64,000 nt of DNA from Actinobacteria bacterium HGW-Actinobacteria-4 (GTDB taxonomy: Bacteria; Actinomycetota; Actinomycetes; Actinomycetales; Demequinaceae). Below, piece by piece: positions 5,782-14,032 of this stretch (position 1 is the stretch's first letter; every line of letters begins with the position of its first letter). A model generated the notes under the pieces. The model had not been told where the DNA came from. It worked only from the letters and a program-made list of their open reading frames with translations, and did not search any database. The position numbers and the translations under genes were made by a program. Location: the NCBI GenBank assembly GCA_002841315.1, contig PHEW01000002.1, positions 1 through 64,000 on the forward strand. The letters run 5' to 3'.

Positions 5782-6678
5782 ATGTCCCCCGACCAGCTCA
5801 CCTACGACAACCCCGTGGAGCGTCACTCGCACATCGTGCCCAAGGCCTCCTGGCAGCCTCTCCCAGGCCTCGACGCCAAGCTCGACCCCAAGGCAGATCA
5901 CGGCGAGGAAACCTACCGGGGCCTAGGCCGCCTGCCTGGCCGCAAGGCTCTCATCACGGGAGGCGACTCGGGCATCGGCGCCGCCGTGGCCATCGCCTTC
6001 GCGCGCGAGGGCGCCGACGTCGCCATCAGCTACCTCCCCGAAGAGCAGGTAGACGCCGACGCCATCGCCGCCCTGGTCCGCGCAGAGGGCCGCACCTGCG
6101 TGCAGCTTCCCGGCGACATCCGCGACCGCGAGTTCTGCCGCAAACTCGTGGCCGACGCCGTCGAAGGCCTGGGCGGGCTGGACATCCTGGTCAACAACGC
6201 CGCGCACCAGGTCTATCACCAGAGCTTCGATGAACTCGACGAGGATGACCTAGAGCGCACCATCAAGACCAACCTCTACGCCATGAACTGGATCACCCGC
6301 GACGCACTCCCCCACTTGAGCGCCGGCGCGACCATCATCAACAGCACCTCGGTCCAGGGCTACAACCCGTCGCCGCAGATCATCAACTACGCGTCCACCA
6401 AGTTCGCCATCAACGGCTTCACCAAGGCGCTGGCCCACGACCTCGCGCCCCGCGGCATCCGCGTCAACGCCGTCGCGCCCGGTCCCGTGTGGACGCCGCT
6501 GCAGGTCTCGGACGGCCAGCCATCGTCAAAGCTCGACGGGTTCGGGAGCTCGTCGTGGCTGGGCCGGACCAGCCAGCCCGTAGAACAGGCGCCCGCCTAC
6601 GTCTTTCTCGCGTCGCCCGAATCGAGCTTCATTGTGGGCGAGGTGATCAACGTCAACGGCGGAGCCAACGTGCCGTAG
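5782..6678 (+). CDS. SDR family oxidoreductase (YghA/glucose dehydrogenase-like)
   Basis: A 298-residue short-chain dehydrogenase of the long N-terminal type found in YghA-like and general-stress SDRs. About 50 residues (containing the W-Q-P-L-P-G-L-D segment) precede the Rossmann entry ALITGGDSGIGAAVAIAF, which is the TGxxxGIG cofactor site. LVNNAAHQ is the NNAG-like motif, Ser in INSTSVQGYN and YASTK supply the catalytic Ser-Tyr-Lys, and VNAVAPGPVWTPL and NVNGG end the fold. It probably reduces or oxidises small carbonyl or polyol substrates with NAD(P). The palindrome upstream suggests sugar-responsive control. The gene is followed by a VOC protein on the same strand, 79 bases apart. Confidence 0.88.
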   Translation: MSPDQLTYDNPVERHSHIVPKASWQPLPGLDAKLDPKADHGEETYRGLGRLPGRKALITGGDSGIGAAVAIAFAREGADVAISYLPEEQVDADAIAALVRAEGRTCVQLPGDIRDREFCRKLVADAVEGLGGLDILVNNAAHQVYHQSFDELDEDDLERTIKTNLYAMNWITRDALPHLSAGATIINSTSVQGYNPSPQIINYASTKFAINGFTKALAHDLAPRGIRVNAVAPGPVWTPLQVSDGQPSSKLDGFGSSSWLGRTSQPVEQAPAYVFLASPESSFIVGEVINVNGGANVP

Positions 6679-6757
6679 ACGCACTGCTCTCCGGGGGAAT
6701 CGTTTTCGGCTGATGCTGTGTTCACCTTTCGCGGCACGCTCACCAGAAAGGCTCCTC

Positions 6758-7168
6758 ATGACCACCACACCCGGCCCCGTGCAGATGCGACTCGTCATCC
6801 ACAGCGAAGACCTCGACGCGGCGCTGACCTTCTACCGCGACACGCTGGGGCTCCCGGTCGAGCTCAACCTCGCGTCCGAGGGCAACGCGCGCGTCGTCGT
6901 CCTCGACGCCGGCCGCGCCACGCTCGAACTCATCAACACCCCGCAGCGACACCTCATCGACCAGCTTGAAGTGGGTCGTGACGTCTCGCGCGAGATCCGC
7001 GTGGCCTTCGAGGTCGCCGATGCTCGCGCCACCATCGACGCTGTGGTCACCCTGGGCGCGGAGCTAGTCGCGGCCCCGACCATGACTCCCTGGGGCTCGC
7101 TCAATGCGCGCGTCGAGGGACCGGACGGAGTGCAGCTCACGCTCTTTGAGCAGGTCGAGCCTGAGTAG
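6758..7168 (+). CDS. VOC family protein (glyoxalase-like)
   Basis: A 136-residue vicinal-oxygen-chelate protein with two beta-alpha-beta-beta-beta halves: RLVIHSEDLDAALTFYRDTL opens the first and IRVAFEVADARATIDAVVTL the second, ending GPDGVQLTLFE. Members include glyoxalases, dioxygenases and resistance proteins; the substrate is unknown. ATG at 6758 is chosen rather than 6713 because it gives the family's normal N-terminus and has AGAAAGG upstream. The 3' half of this gene is duplicated at 8545-8811, on the far side of an HNH nuclease gene. Confidence 0.85.
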   Translation: MTTTPGPVQMRLVIHSEDLDAALTFYRDTLGLPVELNLASEGNARVVVLDAGRATLELINTPQRHLIDQLEVGRDVSREIRVAFEVADARATIDAVVTLGAELVAAPTMTPWGSLNARVEGPDGVQLTLFEQVEPE

Positions 7169-7191
7169 GTGCCACTACTGCCGCGCCAGCA

Positions 7192-7210
7192 CGCCTGGCG
7201 ACCCCAGGCG
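7192..7210 (+). terminator. Hairpin after the VOC gene
   Basis: CGCCTGG-CGACC-CCAGGCG, a 7-bp stem 23 bases after the VOC stop, without a T-tract. The rest of 7211-7445 shows another AAGCCGC/GCGGCTT inverted repeat but no gene that I can support. Confidence 0.5.
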
Positions 7211-7445
7211 CGCGAGCTCGTGGACCGTTTGGAAGCCGCACGGCAACGCGCGCCGCGGCTTGCCAACTCGCCATCCCACAACGACGTTTAGGTGACGCTC
7301 GCCAGACGCGCGCGCTCACGACAGGACTCTGCGTCATGCGGCACCAGTTCGCGTCGCGCAGCGTCGTCACCGCGCGGCCATCGCCTCCTCGCCACATCGA
7401 ACTGATGACGAACGGCCAAGGCACTGCTGGCCCGAGGGAGCGGTT

Positions 7446-8468
7446 TCAAGCGGGTGGCGCATCGCTTGGTGCAGTGACGATCTTTGCGCCCTTGGAACGG
7501 TTGCAACGCCAGCAGAGTGTCTGAAGGTTCTCGGGACTACTTATCCCACCCTTCGAGACTGGTGTGATGTGATCGACCTCAAGCAAGAGATGAGGCTCTG
7601 CCTGCACCGAGATCCCACACGTGAGACACGTGAAGTCGTCGCGAGTCTTGATTTCGGTCCGCAGCCGGTTGGTCATGAGAGCACGTTGACCGGCCGCGGA
7701 CTTTGCCCAACGAATCTTGTCCACGAGCGTTGCGGAAAGTGCTTCGAGTGTGGGGGTGTTCAGGTCGATTGTCGTGGTCTGGCCACTGTTTCCACCCGCT
7801 GACGTGTACTGGAATTTGTACTGCGGGTAGGGAACATGCACTGGAGACAGTTGCACTCCAACTTGCCTCCAAAACTCGGCGGCATAGCGAGTGAGAATGA
7901 ACTTCGGCGGACTAAACGTCGCCGCGATTGCGGCCTCGCGCTGTTGCACATTCGCTACAGCTTCCTCGAGCCTCGCTATGCTGTCTGCCACCCGCTGGAC
8001 GTCACTCAGTGTGTCTTTGTCGGCTTTGATCGAGAAGTACTTCATCAGGTACTTAATTGGGTCGGTGCTAGCGTTGCGCACGACCTGCAGCGAGGCATTG
8101 TGGACATGCGGCGCGTACTCAGCGACGTTCCTGTCGCGGCTGTTATTCCACGCAGATGTGTTCTCGAACGAGGCTAGGTGGGCATACTGCCCGGTAGCGG
8201 AGCTCCCAAGTTCAAACGTTCCTTGTGACCGAATGTCGGCCAGATAGTTCACGACATCGTTGTGCTCCCGGATTACTCCCTCGACCTCCGAACGAAGGTT
8301 TCGGAACTCCTCCGAGCCAAAGTAACGATCCTTGCGGACCTTCCAAACAATCGGGTTCGCAATGAGGACGGCCGCAATGGCGAGAAGCGTAACGCCACCA
8401 TTACCCGTCGCACTCCCCAGTAGGAAAGGGGCTCCGATCAAGGCGACCCAGAACAGTGACCTTGGCAT
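7446..8468 (-). CDS. Membrane-anchored HNH endonuclease
   Basis: A 340-residue protein starting MPRSLFWVALIGAPFLLG (ATG at 8468, with GAGGGGG 7 bases upstream; the ORF track begins 12 codons earlier). Two hydrophobic stretches lie within residues 5-45, a central region about 60-230 is rich in helix and likely coiled (VADSIARLEEAVANVQQREA), and the C-terminus is an HNH domain: DDFTCLTCGISV, EVDHITPVSKGG, NLQTLCWRCNRSKG, with both CxxC pairs and the D-H catalytic pair intact. A nuclease tethered to the membrane with a helical sensor region fits phage-defence effectors, though this is inference. The gene is flanked by an intact and a truncated copy of VOC sequence. Confidence 0.82.
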   Translation of the reverse strand: MPRSLFWVALIGAPFLLGSATGNGGVTLLAIAAVLIANPIVWKVRKDRYFGSEEFRNLRSEVEGVIREHNDVVNYLADIRSQGTFELGSSATGQYAHLASFENTSAWNNSRDRNVAEYAPHVHNASLQVVRNASTDPIKYLMKYFSIKADKDTLSDVQRVADSIARLEEAVANVQQREAAIAATFSPPKFILTRYAAEFWRQVGVQLSPVHVPYPQYKFQYTSAGGNSGQTTTIDLNTPTLEALSATLVDKIRWAKSAAGQRALMTNRLRTEIKTRDDFTCLTCGISVQAEPHLLLEVDHITPVSKGGISSPENLQTLCWRCNRSKGAKIVTAPSDAPPA

Positions 8469-8544
8469 GAAGATACCCCCTCGTGCACTATGACGATCAG
8501 TCAAACCCTAGCGCACTGGGCAGACACCGGGACATCGGTGCGCG

Positions 8545-8811
8545 AGTTGCCGGGTGCGCGCCACACCCGAACTCACTAATACCCCGCAACGACACCTCAT
8601 CGACCAACTCGAGGTGGGTCGCGATGTTTCGCGCGAGATCCGCGTGGCCTTCCAAGTGGCCGATGCTCGGGCCAGCACCGACGCCGTAGTCACCTTGGGT
8701 GCGGAGTTAGTCGCGCCGCCGACCAGGACTCCGCGGGGATCGCTCAACGCTCGCGTCGAAGCACCCGACGGCGTGCAGCTCACGCTCTTCGAACCGATCG
8801 AACCCGAGTAG
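8545..8811 (+). pseudogene. Truncated duplicate of the VOC gene (3' half only)
   Basis: From about 8550 to the stop at 8811 the DNA closely follows 6910-7168. The encoded 80 residues from EL-NTPQRHLIDQLEVG to the end match the intact protein at about 70 of 80 positions by eye, including the ending VQLTLFE...EPE. The first half of the domain is absent and homology fades upstream of 8545. Without its first beta-alpha module it cannot form the fold, so it is called a pseudogene. The short ORF from 8554 is in the correct frame but has no ribosome-binding site. Confidence 0.8.
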
Positions 8812-8982
8812 GTGCGCCTGCCGCTGGCCGGCCGCCACGGCAGGCGCCACTGGTCCGACATGGGTGAGGTGCCCTTTGTGCAGGGCCGAACTCGCGCGAG
8901 TGGGGTTCGAACATGCGGCGCGGCTGAAGCGAGCAGTCTGGCCCGTCACTGACCCAAGGGCCGCTAGCGTGGATTCTCGCAC

Positions 8983-11148
8983 CTAAGTGCCAGGCACTCC
9001 GAACACACTCTTGAAGATCTCTCGAAGTTCGATCTCGACCTCTCCTGCATCATCACCGAGGCGGTTTCGCAACTGTTCCTGTGTCGAGCAACCCCGTGTG
9101 AATTCGAGAGCGCCAGCAACTTTGTCTCGTGGATGTCGCGAGCCACCGTAGTAGGTCTCAATTGAGCCGCGTGACAAGACGTACACCCTAGACTCCCTCA
9201 ACTTCGAAATGAGTTCATCTCGGAGGCCCCGCACCTCACCGACGGCACTCCCTAGAGCCTCAAGCCGCTCAGACTTGCGTGAGTAGGCGAAGAATTCCTC
9301 GACAGCACGCTCGAAGTTTTGACGGGCTTCATCGGAATTGTCAAGGGCTTCGCGTGCGCGCTTAACAGCCTCCCAGAGTGCCCTCGCATCTCCGCTTCTA
9401 GCCATGCCCTTCGCCTCTGCCTCCGTGAGCTGAATCTCCCCGTCGGACGGAAGCGACGCATCAAGTTTCGCGAGCAACTTCGTTCGCAACTCACCAACCT
9501 CTTTGGTGGGATCGAGCTTCTCAAAACCGTTGAGCAGTACATCTAGGTCAGCCACCACATGGACCGGCATCTTGAACTTGTCGAAGAACAGACGATAGCT
9601 AGCGATGTTGCCCTTGCCATCGATACTCGCGAAATCGATGTTCTGCTCAACTGGGTCCCAAGCGTCTCCGCCGAGGAGTCTCGCCACGTGCTTGAGCACT
9701 AAGACGTCGCTGTGGCCTTCGACGAGCACCACCTCTTTCGCGAAGAACCCGATGTTGTTGTTTTCGTGACAGATGATCTCCAGTGCCTTCTTCTCCGCAA
9801 GATCGTCGACCCTCACCGGGTCCACGATCGTCTGAGGAGGGAGCGAGTCCTCTGATGGGCCCTTGCGAAACTTGATGAACGATCGAGTGGCGTCGGCGTC
9901 GAAAAACAACGGCGAATGCGTGGACACAAGTACCAAGTGCTCCCTCGCAAACTCTCTCAGCGCTCGAAACAACTGCATCTGCGCCCGCGGATAGAGGTAG
10001 AGCTCGGGCTCCTCGAACAGCAACCAGTAGCGCGGCGCATCGCGCGGTGCGTCGCGCTTCTCGATCCCGCCTCCTCGGAGCGAGGTATAGGTCCTGAGGA
10101 TTGCGAAGAGTACAGCCCGCTTGAGACCGTCACCCTTGCCGGTCACAGGGCCTTCGTACCCGTCGTCGGCGGATATCTCTGCGCCCGCGAGGATGGTCTT
10201 CATCTTCGGAACGGGCACTTCGAGTTTCAGGTCGACTTCGGGGAAACTCTCACGGAGGAAATTATTGATGGTCTTCTCGACGGACCGGACTTGGTCAAGC
10301 CTGTCGTCCACGACCACTCCCGACGAGGGATCCGTCACACGACTCAACTGACGCTGAATTTGCTTGAACCGATCCTCAATGTCCTCGAACTCCTCTTGCA
10401 CTTCTTCGAGAAGGATCCCGAGGAGTTTCCCGAAGGTTGCGGAGTCTGTCGTCTTCACCTCATCAGCGAGGTCCTTCACGGCGGGGATATAGATCGGTTC
10501 AGGCAAGAGGCCCTTGAGTCCATTCTCGATCCCAGTTGCAAGTGGGCCGTCCCGAACCACCAGCTCTTCATCGGGCAGTGCCGCCACCAACATGGCTAAC
10601 GCCTCGACGACTTTAGTCTGCGTCGGCTCTGGCGGTAGATGCGAGTCCAAGTCGGGGATCAGATCGATCACAGTCTTCCGCAACTCGGCCTTCTGCTTGC
10701 CCTTCATGTGTGGCCGGAGATTCTCCACCATCCAGACGTCATTCTTTGGACCGCGCCTCTCAGCGTTCAACTCAGACTTCACTGAGTCGCCATCGAGAGT
10801 GATGGTTCTTACCAACGTCAAGCACCCATCGACCACATCGTTCGCTACGCTATTTCGGTGGGCCTCCGCGAGTCTCTCGATGTCCTGCTCCCCGATATTC
10901 TCGATCTTTAGGGCGATTCGAACTGGCACCGTCTTGTCATAGAAGTCATCGGCGGTTGCCTTGCGCGCTCCTGAACCCGGGATCAACAAGAGCAGTGCGT
11001 GTAGCGCCGATGACTTACCCGAGTTGTTCTCGCCGATGAGGCACCCGAAGTTCGACAACGGCATTTCAACGTCGCGGAGACCCCTGAAGTTCTTGATGTG
11101 CAGAGAGGTGAAGGACATGCCTTCCGATTCGTGTTGTTCGCTCGTCAT
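8983..11148 (-). CDS. OLD family ATP-dependent endonuclease (AAA ATPase plus TOPRIM)
   Basis: A 721-residue overcoming-lysogenisation-defect type nuclease. The ABC-type ATPase half has FTSLHIKNFRGLRDVEMPL, Walker A GENNSGKSSALHAL, a split arm with coiled-coil (about 230-290), and a Walker B-type LLFEEPELYLYP followed by LVLVSTHSPLFF. The TOPRIM half begins EVVLVEGHSDVLVLKHVARL and carries VVADLDVLL, the acidic D-x-D. The start at 11148 has GGAGGAG nine bases upstream; an inner ATG (11118) is possible. OLD nucleases act alone or with a UvrD-like helicase (Gabija); no helicase is next to this one, so it is best called an orphan OLD. It faces away from the phosphatase-like gene. Confidence 0.88.
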   Translation of the reverse strand: MTSEQHESEGMSFTSLHIKNFRGLRDVEMPLSNFGCLIGENNSGKSSALHALLLLIPGSGARKATADDFYDKTVPVRIALKIENIGEQDIERLAEAHRNSVANDVVDGCLTLVRTITLDGDSVKSELNAERRGPKNDVWMVENLRPHMKGKQKAELRKTVIDLIPDLDSHLPPEPTQTKVVEALAMLVAALPDEELVVRDGPLATGIENGLKGLLPEPIYIPAVKDLADEVKTTDSATFGKLLGILLEEVQEEFEDIEDRFKQIQRQLSRVTDPSSGVVVDDRLDQVRSVEKTINNFLRESFPEVDLKLEVPVPKMKTILAGAEISADDGYEGPVTGKGDGLKRAVLFAILRTYTSLRGGGIEKRDAPRDAPRYWLLFEEPELYLYPRAQMQLFRALREFAREHLVLVSTHSPLFFDADATRSFIKFRKGPSEDSLPPQTIVDPVRVDDLAEKKALEIICHENNNIGFFAKEVVLVEGHSDVLVLKHVARLLGGDAWDPVEQNIDFASIDGKGNIASYRLFFDKFKMPVHVVADLDVLLNGFEKLDPTKEVGELRTKLLAKLDASLPSDGEIQLTEAEAKGMARSGDARALWEAVKRAREALDNSDEARQNFERAVEEFFAYSRKSERLEALGSAVGEVRGLRDELISKLRESRVYVLSRGSIETYYGGSRHPRDKVAGALEFTRGCSTQEQLRNRLGDDAGEVEIELREIFKSVFGVPGT

Positions 11149-11290
11149 GAAGCGGTCTCCTCCGTGCCATCAGGTGGTTTGTTCGTCGGCATCCGTTCGT
11201 TACCCGACAACCGTACGGGATGAGCGAGATGCGCGCGGGTGACACCTGGGCCCAAAGGCCACACCCCAGTCGGGTGCGTTGCATCTCCCC

Positions 11291-11326
11291 GGCTAAACAC
11301 TTGTCCAGAGTTCCTGACGTTTAGCC
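11291..11326. promoter_or_regulatory. Inverted repeat between divergent OLD and phosphatase-like genes
   Basis: GGCTAAAC and GTTTAGCC form a perfect 8-bp inverted repeat with a 20-base spacer. It lies in the 231-bp divergent intergenic region, 54 bases before the phosphatase-like start. An operator or a hairpin are both possible. Confidence 0.4.
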
Positions 11327-11379
11327 AGCGGAGGAACGGGCATAGGCGCACGACTCATGGACTCGGATACCATCATCCA

Positions 11380-11865
11380 ATGATCCGGATTCCCGACACC
11401 AGGTTGCACGTCGGAGGCAAGGTCGACGCTGAGCTTCGCCACGATGATGCGTGGGCCGTAGTGAATACCGCCAAGACTGTGCACTGCGAAATCATGGGCT
11501 GGGGCAACCGTCCTCCATCGGACCACCCAAAATACGTGGAGTTGGAAGATGGACAGTTGCTCTCGTTCAATTGGGTTGACGGTGCTGCGTACCTATTCGA
11601 CTTCCAGGACCGTGGGGTCGAAAGGTTCACCCGCGCTCTTGACTTCATCGACAGGTGGTACCCGACGAAGGACATCCTGATCAATTGCGACCAGGGTCAG
11701 TCTCGCTCACCCACCGTCGCCTTGCTCTACTTGGCAAAGCGGCTTGGGACACTTCCCGACACTTCGTTCGCTCACGCCCGAGAAAGCTTCCAGGTAATCT
11801 ATCCCCCATACGCCCCCAAGGGCATCGCCGACTTCGTCTCTACTAGTTGGAACGAGATCAGGTGA
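11380..11865 (+). CDS. Dual-specificity-phosphatase-like protein
   Basis: A 161-residue protein with a cysteine-phosphatase signature: ILINCDQGQSRSPTVALLYL contains C-x5-R (CDQGQSR) followed by S-P, as in dual-specificity phosphatases. An upstream Asp-rich stretch (RHDDAWAVVNTAKTVHCE) or the YLFDFQDRG loop may supply the general acid. Start at 11380 (MIRIPDTRLHVGG) is preferred to 11239 because the extra 47 residues are not protein-like. A TACCAT hexamer ends six bases before the ATG and no Shine-Dalgarno is seen, so translation may be leaderless. Its last eight bases overlap the end of the convergent gene. Eukaryotic-like phosphatases in such islands may act on proteins, RNA ends or nucleotides; the substrate here is unknown. 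Confidence 0.7.
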   Translation: MIRIPDTRLHVGGKVDAELRHDDAWAVVNTAKTVHCEIMGWGNRPPSDHPKYVELEDGQLLSFNWVDGAAYLFDFQDRGVERFTRALDFIDRWYPTKDILINCDQGQSRSPTVALLYLAKRLGTLPDTSFAHARESFQVIYPPYAPKGIADFVSTSWNEIR

Positions 11866-12481
11866 AGCCGAGCCGCTGCTCCCAGGCCCCGATCATCCGG
11901 GACCAACGCTGTGGCAGATTCGGGTTCAAGGCACGAAGTCCGGCCGCCTTCGGTGACTCACTCCACCATCGCAACCGCTTACGTTGCCAGCGAATGGATT
12001 CCGCGTCGAGAGTGCCCCAGATTTCGGGGTCACGGTGCCAGAAGTGGACCAGGTCTCCCATCGAAAGGTGAAACACCGGTATCGCTGGAAACCCCGCCTG
12101 CGCAAGCCCCCAAGTTCGATGTCGGCCATTGATCCATTCTTGGCGGCGCGGGTCGATCTGCGGAGACTGACCGAAGGTGAACCACTCGTAGACAATCCGC
12201 TCTTGGTCGCGTGAAAAGCGTCCCGACATCGGCAACTTACTCGACTCAGTGAAGATGTCATGCTCACGACTCTCGACGGTCAGTAGTAACTGCCTCACTG
12301 TCTCGCCGATGGGTTGCCATCCACCCTTCGGCCCCTGAGAATAGCGTGGTGGATCGTCGTCAAGGTCAGGATCGGTCACGGCGGGATGTGAACTCGGAAG
12401 CCAGAACCAAGCAGCGGGTGCATCTATAGGGACATCGAGGCGATGCGTCGCACGTCGACGACGACTGAGCTGATGACGCAT
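11858..12481 (-). CDS. Hypothetical protein with a GxHR-type motif
   Basis: A 207-residue protein translated with a 1-base TGATG overlap from the NERD gene (an in-frame GTG at 12484 is the alternative start). Tryptophan is unusually frequent. WINGRHRTWGLAQAGFPAIP resembles the G-x-H-R loop followed by the V-P strand found in ParB/sulfiredoxin-fold proteins, but I cannot confirm the fold. The N-terminus is basic (MRHQLSRRRRATHRLD). Tight coupling to the NERD protein argues that the two act together. The gene ends 8 bases inside the convergent phosphatase-like gene, so the three genes are packed as one cassette. Base composition is lower in GC than the neighbouring core genes. Confidence 0.6.
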   Translation of the reverse strand: MRHQLSRRRRATHRLDVPIDAPAAWFWLPSSHPAVTDPDLDDDPPRYSQGPKGGWQPIGETVRQLLLTVESREHDIFTESSKLPMSGRFSRDQERIVYEWFTFGQSPQIDPRRQEWINGRHRTWGLAQAGFPAIPVFHLSMGDLVHFWHRDPEIWGTLDAESIRWQRKRLRWWSESPKAAGLRALNPNLPQRWSRMIGAWEQRLGFT

Positions 12482-13128
12482 CACGAGACTATTCGCTCTA
12501 CATCAGGTCGACTTAGACGCTGCACGAGCTGTTCAACGTCTCGTGGATCCGCCTCCGGCTGACTTGGGGAGAAAATTTCATCGAGACCGCCCTGTACAAC
12601 GTCGCTCACGCGTGCAAATGCAGGCATGAGCTCCCACACCCTCGCGCGGCGCAGAGTTTCATCGAGCGCCACAGTGTCGGGTACGACGAAAACAGTCGTG
12701 CCATCCATGCCACCCGTGACGCGAAACAGAGCTCCGTACTGGGACTTTGCCTTTGTGCTGTCGAGCCACGGTTGGGGCACGATTTCACCTGACGCACGCC
12801 TCACGATGCCCTTCTTGTTCTCCACACACAAGGTCCCTTTGGCACAGTTCTTCGCATCGACCATCAACCACTTGGTGCCCGAGAGGACAACGTGGTCGAT
12901 ATTTGTCGCCCCAAGGCTGATTGGGCCTAGACCCGCGATGCCCGGTATGTCGCGCAGGTCTGCAACATCGTGAAACAGGTGCGTGACACCCGACCTTTGC
13001 TTAAGCCACGACTCCAACACGCCTCCCACGACGCGCTCGAAGAACGCACCTTGTCTCGCATCATCGCGACTACCGTGACTGGACTCCCCAAGGGATGCTC
13101 CCGGCACGCCGTGCACTACAACCGCCAT
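12481..13128 (-). CDS. NERD domain (nuclease-related) protein
   Basis: A 215-residue protein with a NERD-type restriction-endonuclease-like core: GAFFERVVGGVLESWL is the opening helix, and NIDHVVLSGTKWLMVDAKNC holds the D-x15-D-A-K pattern (D of IDH, then the D-A-K strand) expected for a PD-(D/E)xK metal site. A C-terminal helical region follows. AAGGAAGGTGGAG precedes the ATG, a very strong ribosome-binding site. NERD proteins are common in DNA-processing and defence contexts. It heads a two-gene operon with the GxHR-motif gene, and an inverted repeat sits 20 bases upstream. Confidence 0.75.
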   Translation of the reverse strand: MAVVVHGVPGASLGESSHGSRDDARQGAFFERVVGGVLESWLKQRSGVTHLFHDVADLRDIPGIAGLGPISLGATNIDHVVLSGTKWLMVDAKNCAKGTLCVENKKGIVRRASGEIVPQPWLDSTKAKSQYGALFRVTGGMDGTTVFVVPDTVALDETLRRARVWELMPAFARVSDVVQGGLDEIFSPSQPEADPRDVEQLVQRLSRPDVERIVS

Positions 13129-13148
13129 GACTCCACCTTCCTTTGTTG

Positions 13149-13178
13149 GTCAGGCTGAGACTAGTTCTAGGGCCTGAC
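13149..13178 (-). promoter_or_regulatory. Inverted repeat upstream of the NERD gene
   Basis: GTCAGGC and GCCTGAC, separated by 16 bases, lie immediately before the NERD ribosome-binding site. It could be an operator or a leader hairpin controlling the cassette. Confidence 0.4.
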
Positions 13179-13319
13179 ACTGGGAGAGGTGAAGAAGCAC
13201 AGGTCAAGTACTAGGAAGTGGTTTCTGCGGCGCTGTTTTGGGAACATGCCGACCTCACGCACCGATCAGCTCGTGCTGCCTGGCGTGGCGTGTCATACCC
13301 CACGCATACCGTTAGGGAC

Positions 13320-13757
13320 ATGACCGCAAATCAAGAAGCAGACTCTTGGATACTGGAGCCCTCGACCTCACGGATCACCGAGTGGATCGAACAGTTCGAG
13401 ACCTATAGTGCCCTCATGCCACACATCGGCCGTATTGCAATTCCATTCCTCTACCCATCCAAGAAGGACCGGCGACATCAGCCGCCAGATCAAGCTCGGA
13501 ACATCGCCGCCGCCTGGTTCGCGGAAGGCTTCAACAGCGAAGATTCCCAGCGATGGTTGGCGGCCAAGTTTCCGCATGATGAGTCGAAGTTCGCCGGTGA
13601 GCTCCGAGACGCAAAGGTGACACCTGAGCGGCTCGACGAAACAATCGTCCATCCCGTCACGGGCCAACCTTCGACCGTGTTGGTCGTCGCGTATACAGCG
13701 CGTCATGATTTCCCATCAGTGGGAAAGGCCTTAGACGCGGCCGGGTACGTTGCATGA
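13320..13757 (+). CDS. Hypothetical protein
   Basis: A 145-residue protein starting at ATG 13320 (MTANQEADSWILEPSTSRIT); the ORF-track extension to 13218 is not protein-like. TACCGT lies seven bases upstream and AGGG four, so either leaderless or weak Shine-Dalgarno initiation is possible. The central part is helical and charged (NIAAAWFAEGFNSEDSQRWL, KFPHDESKFAGELRDAK), and the end is STVLVVAYTARHDFPSVGKA. No known family is recognised. It is divergent from the NERD operon and lies in the same lower-GC patch, so it probably belongs to the island. Confidence 0.55.
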   Translation: MTANQEADSWILEPSTSRITEWIEQFETYSALMPHIGRIAIPFLYPSKKDRRHQPPDQARNIAAAWFAEGFNSEDSQRWLAAKFPHDESKFAGELRDAKVTPERLDETIVHPVTGQPSTVLVVAYTARHDFPSVGKALDAAGYVA

Positions 13758-13776
13758 GAACCGCCAAGCAGTTGAA

Positions 13777-13791
13777 CGGAGCGCCGCTCCG
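13777..13791 (+). terminator. Hairpin after the 13.3-kb hypothetical gene
   Basis: CGGAGC-GCC-GCTCCG, six pairs with a three-base loop and an outer GAA/TTC, 20 bases past the stop. The remaining bases up to 14032 show no gene I can support. Confidence 0.4.
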
Positions 13792-14032
13792 GGTTCTGAG
13801 AGAGTGAAGCCACATAGAGTGTGACAGTCCGCGTCGTGACGGCCATGCCGTTGCCACTGAGCCGGGATGCGCGTGGTGCGGCCAGCTCCTGAGCATCTGT
13901 CTCGCACCCATGCGCGCCGTATCGTCACCGTCACGCAAACGCGGCTACGTACGTGACGTGCTTGCTATTGCCCGCTCACACCGCGACGAACACGGCGGTG
14001 ACCTTGACCCTGCGATGGCCTGCGCGGCCCAC

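Noticed and set aside
7169-8540. Insertion sequence carrying the HNH gene
   Set aside because: No transposase and no terminal inverted repeats; only the VOC duplication marks the ends.
8880-8915. T-arm-like text (GTGGGGTTCGAAC) as a tRNA remnant
   Set aside because: No matching stem, D-arm or acceptor pairing could be drawn around it.
8983-13128. Gabija or PARIS defence system
   Set aside because: The OLD protein has no UvrD-like helicase next to it, and there is no separate AriA-type ATPase plus AriB pair.
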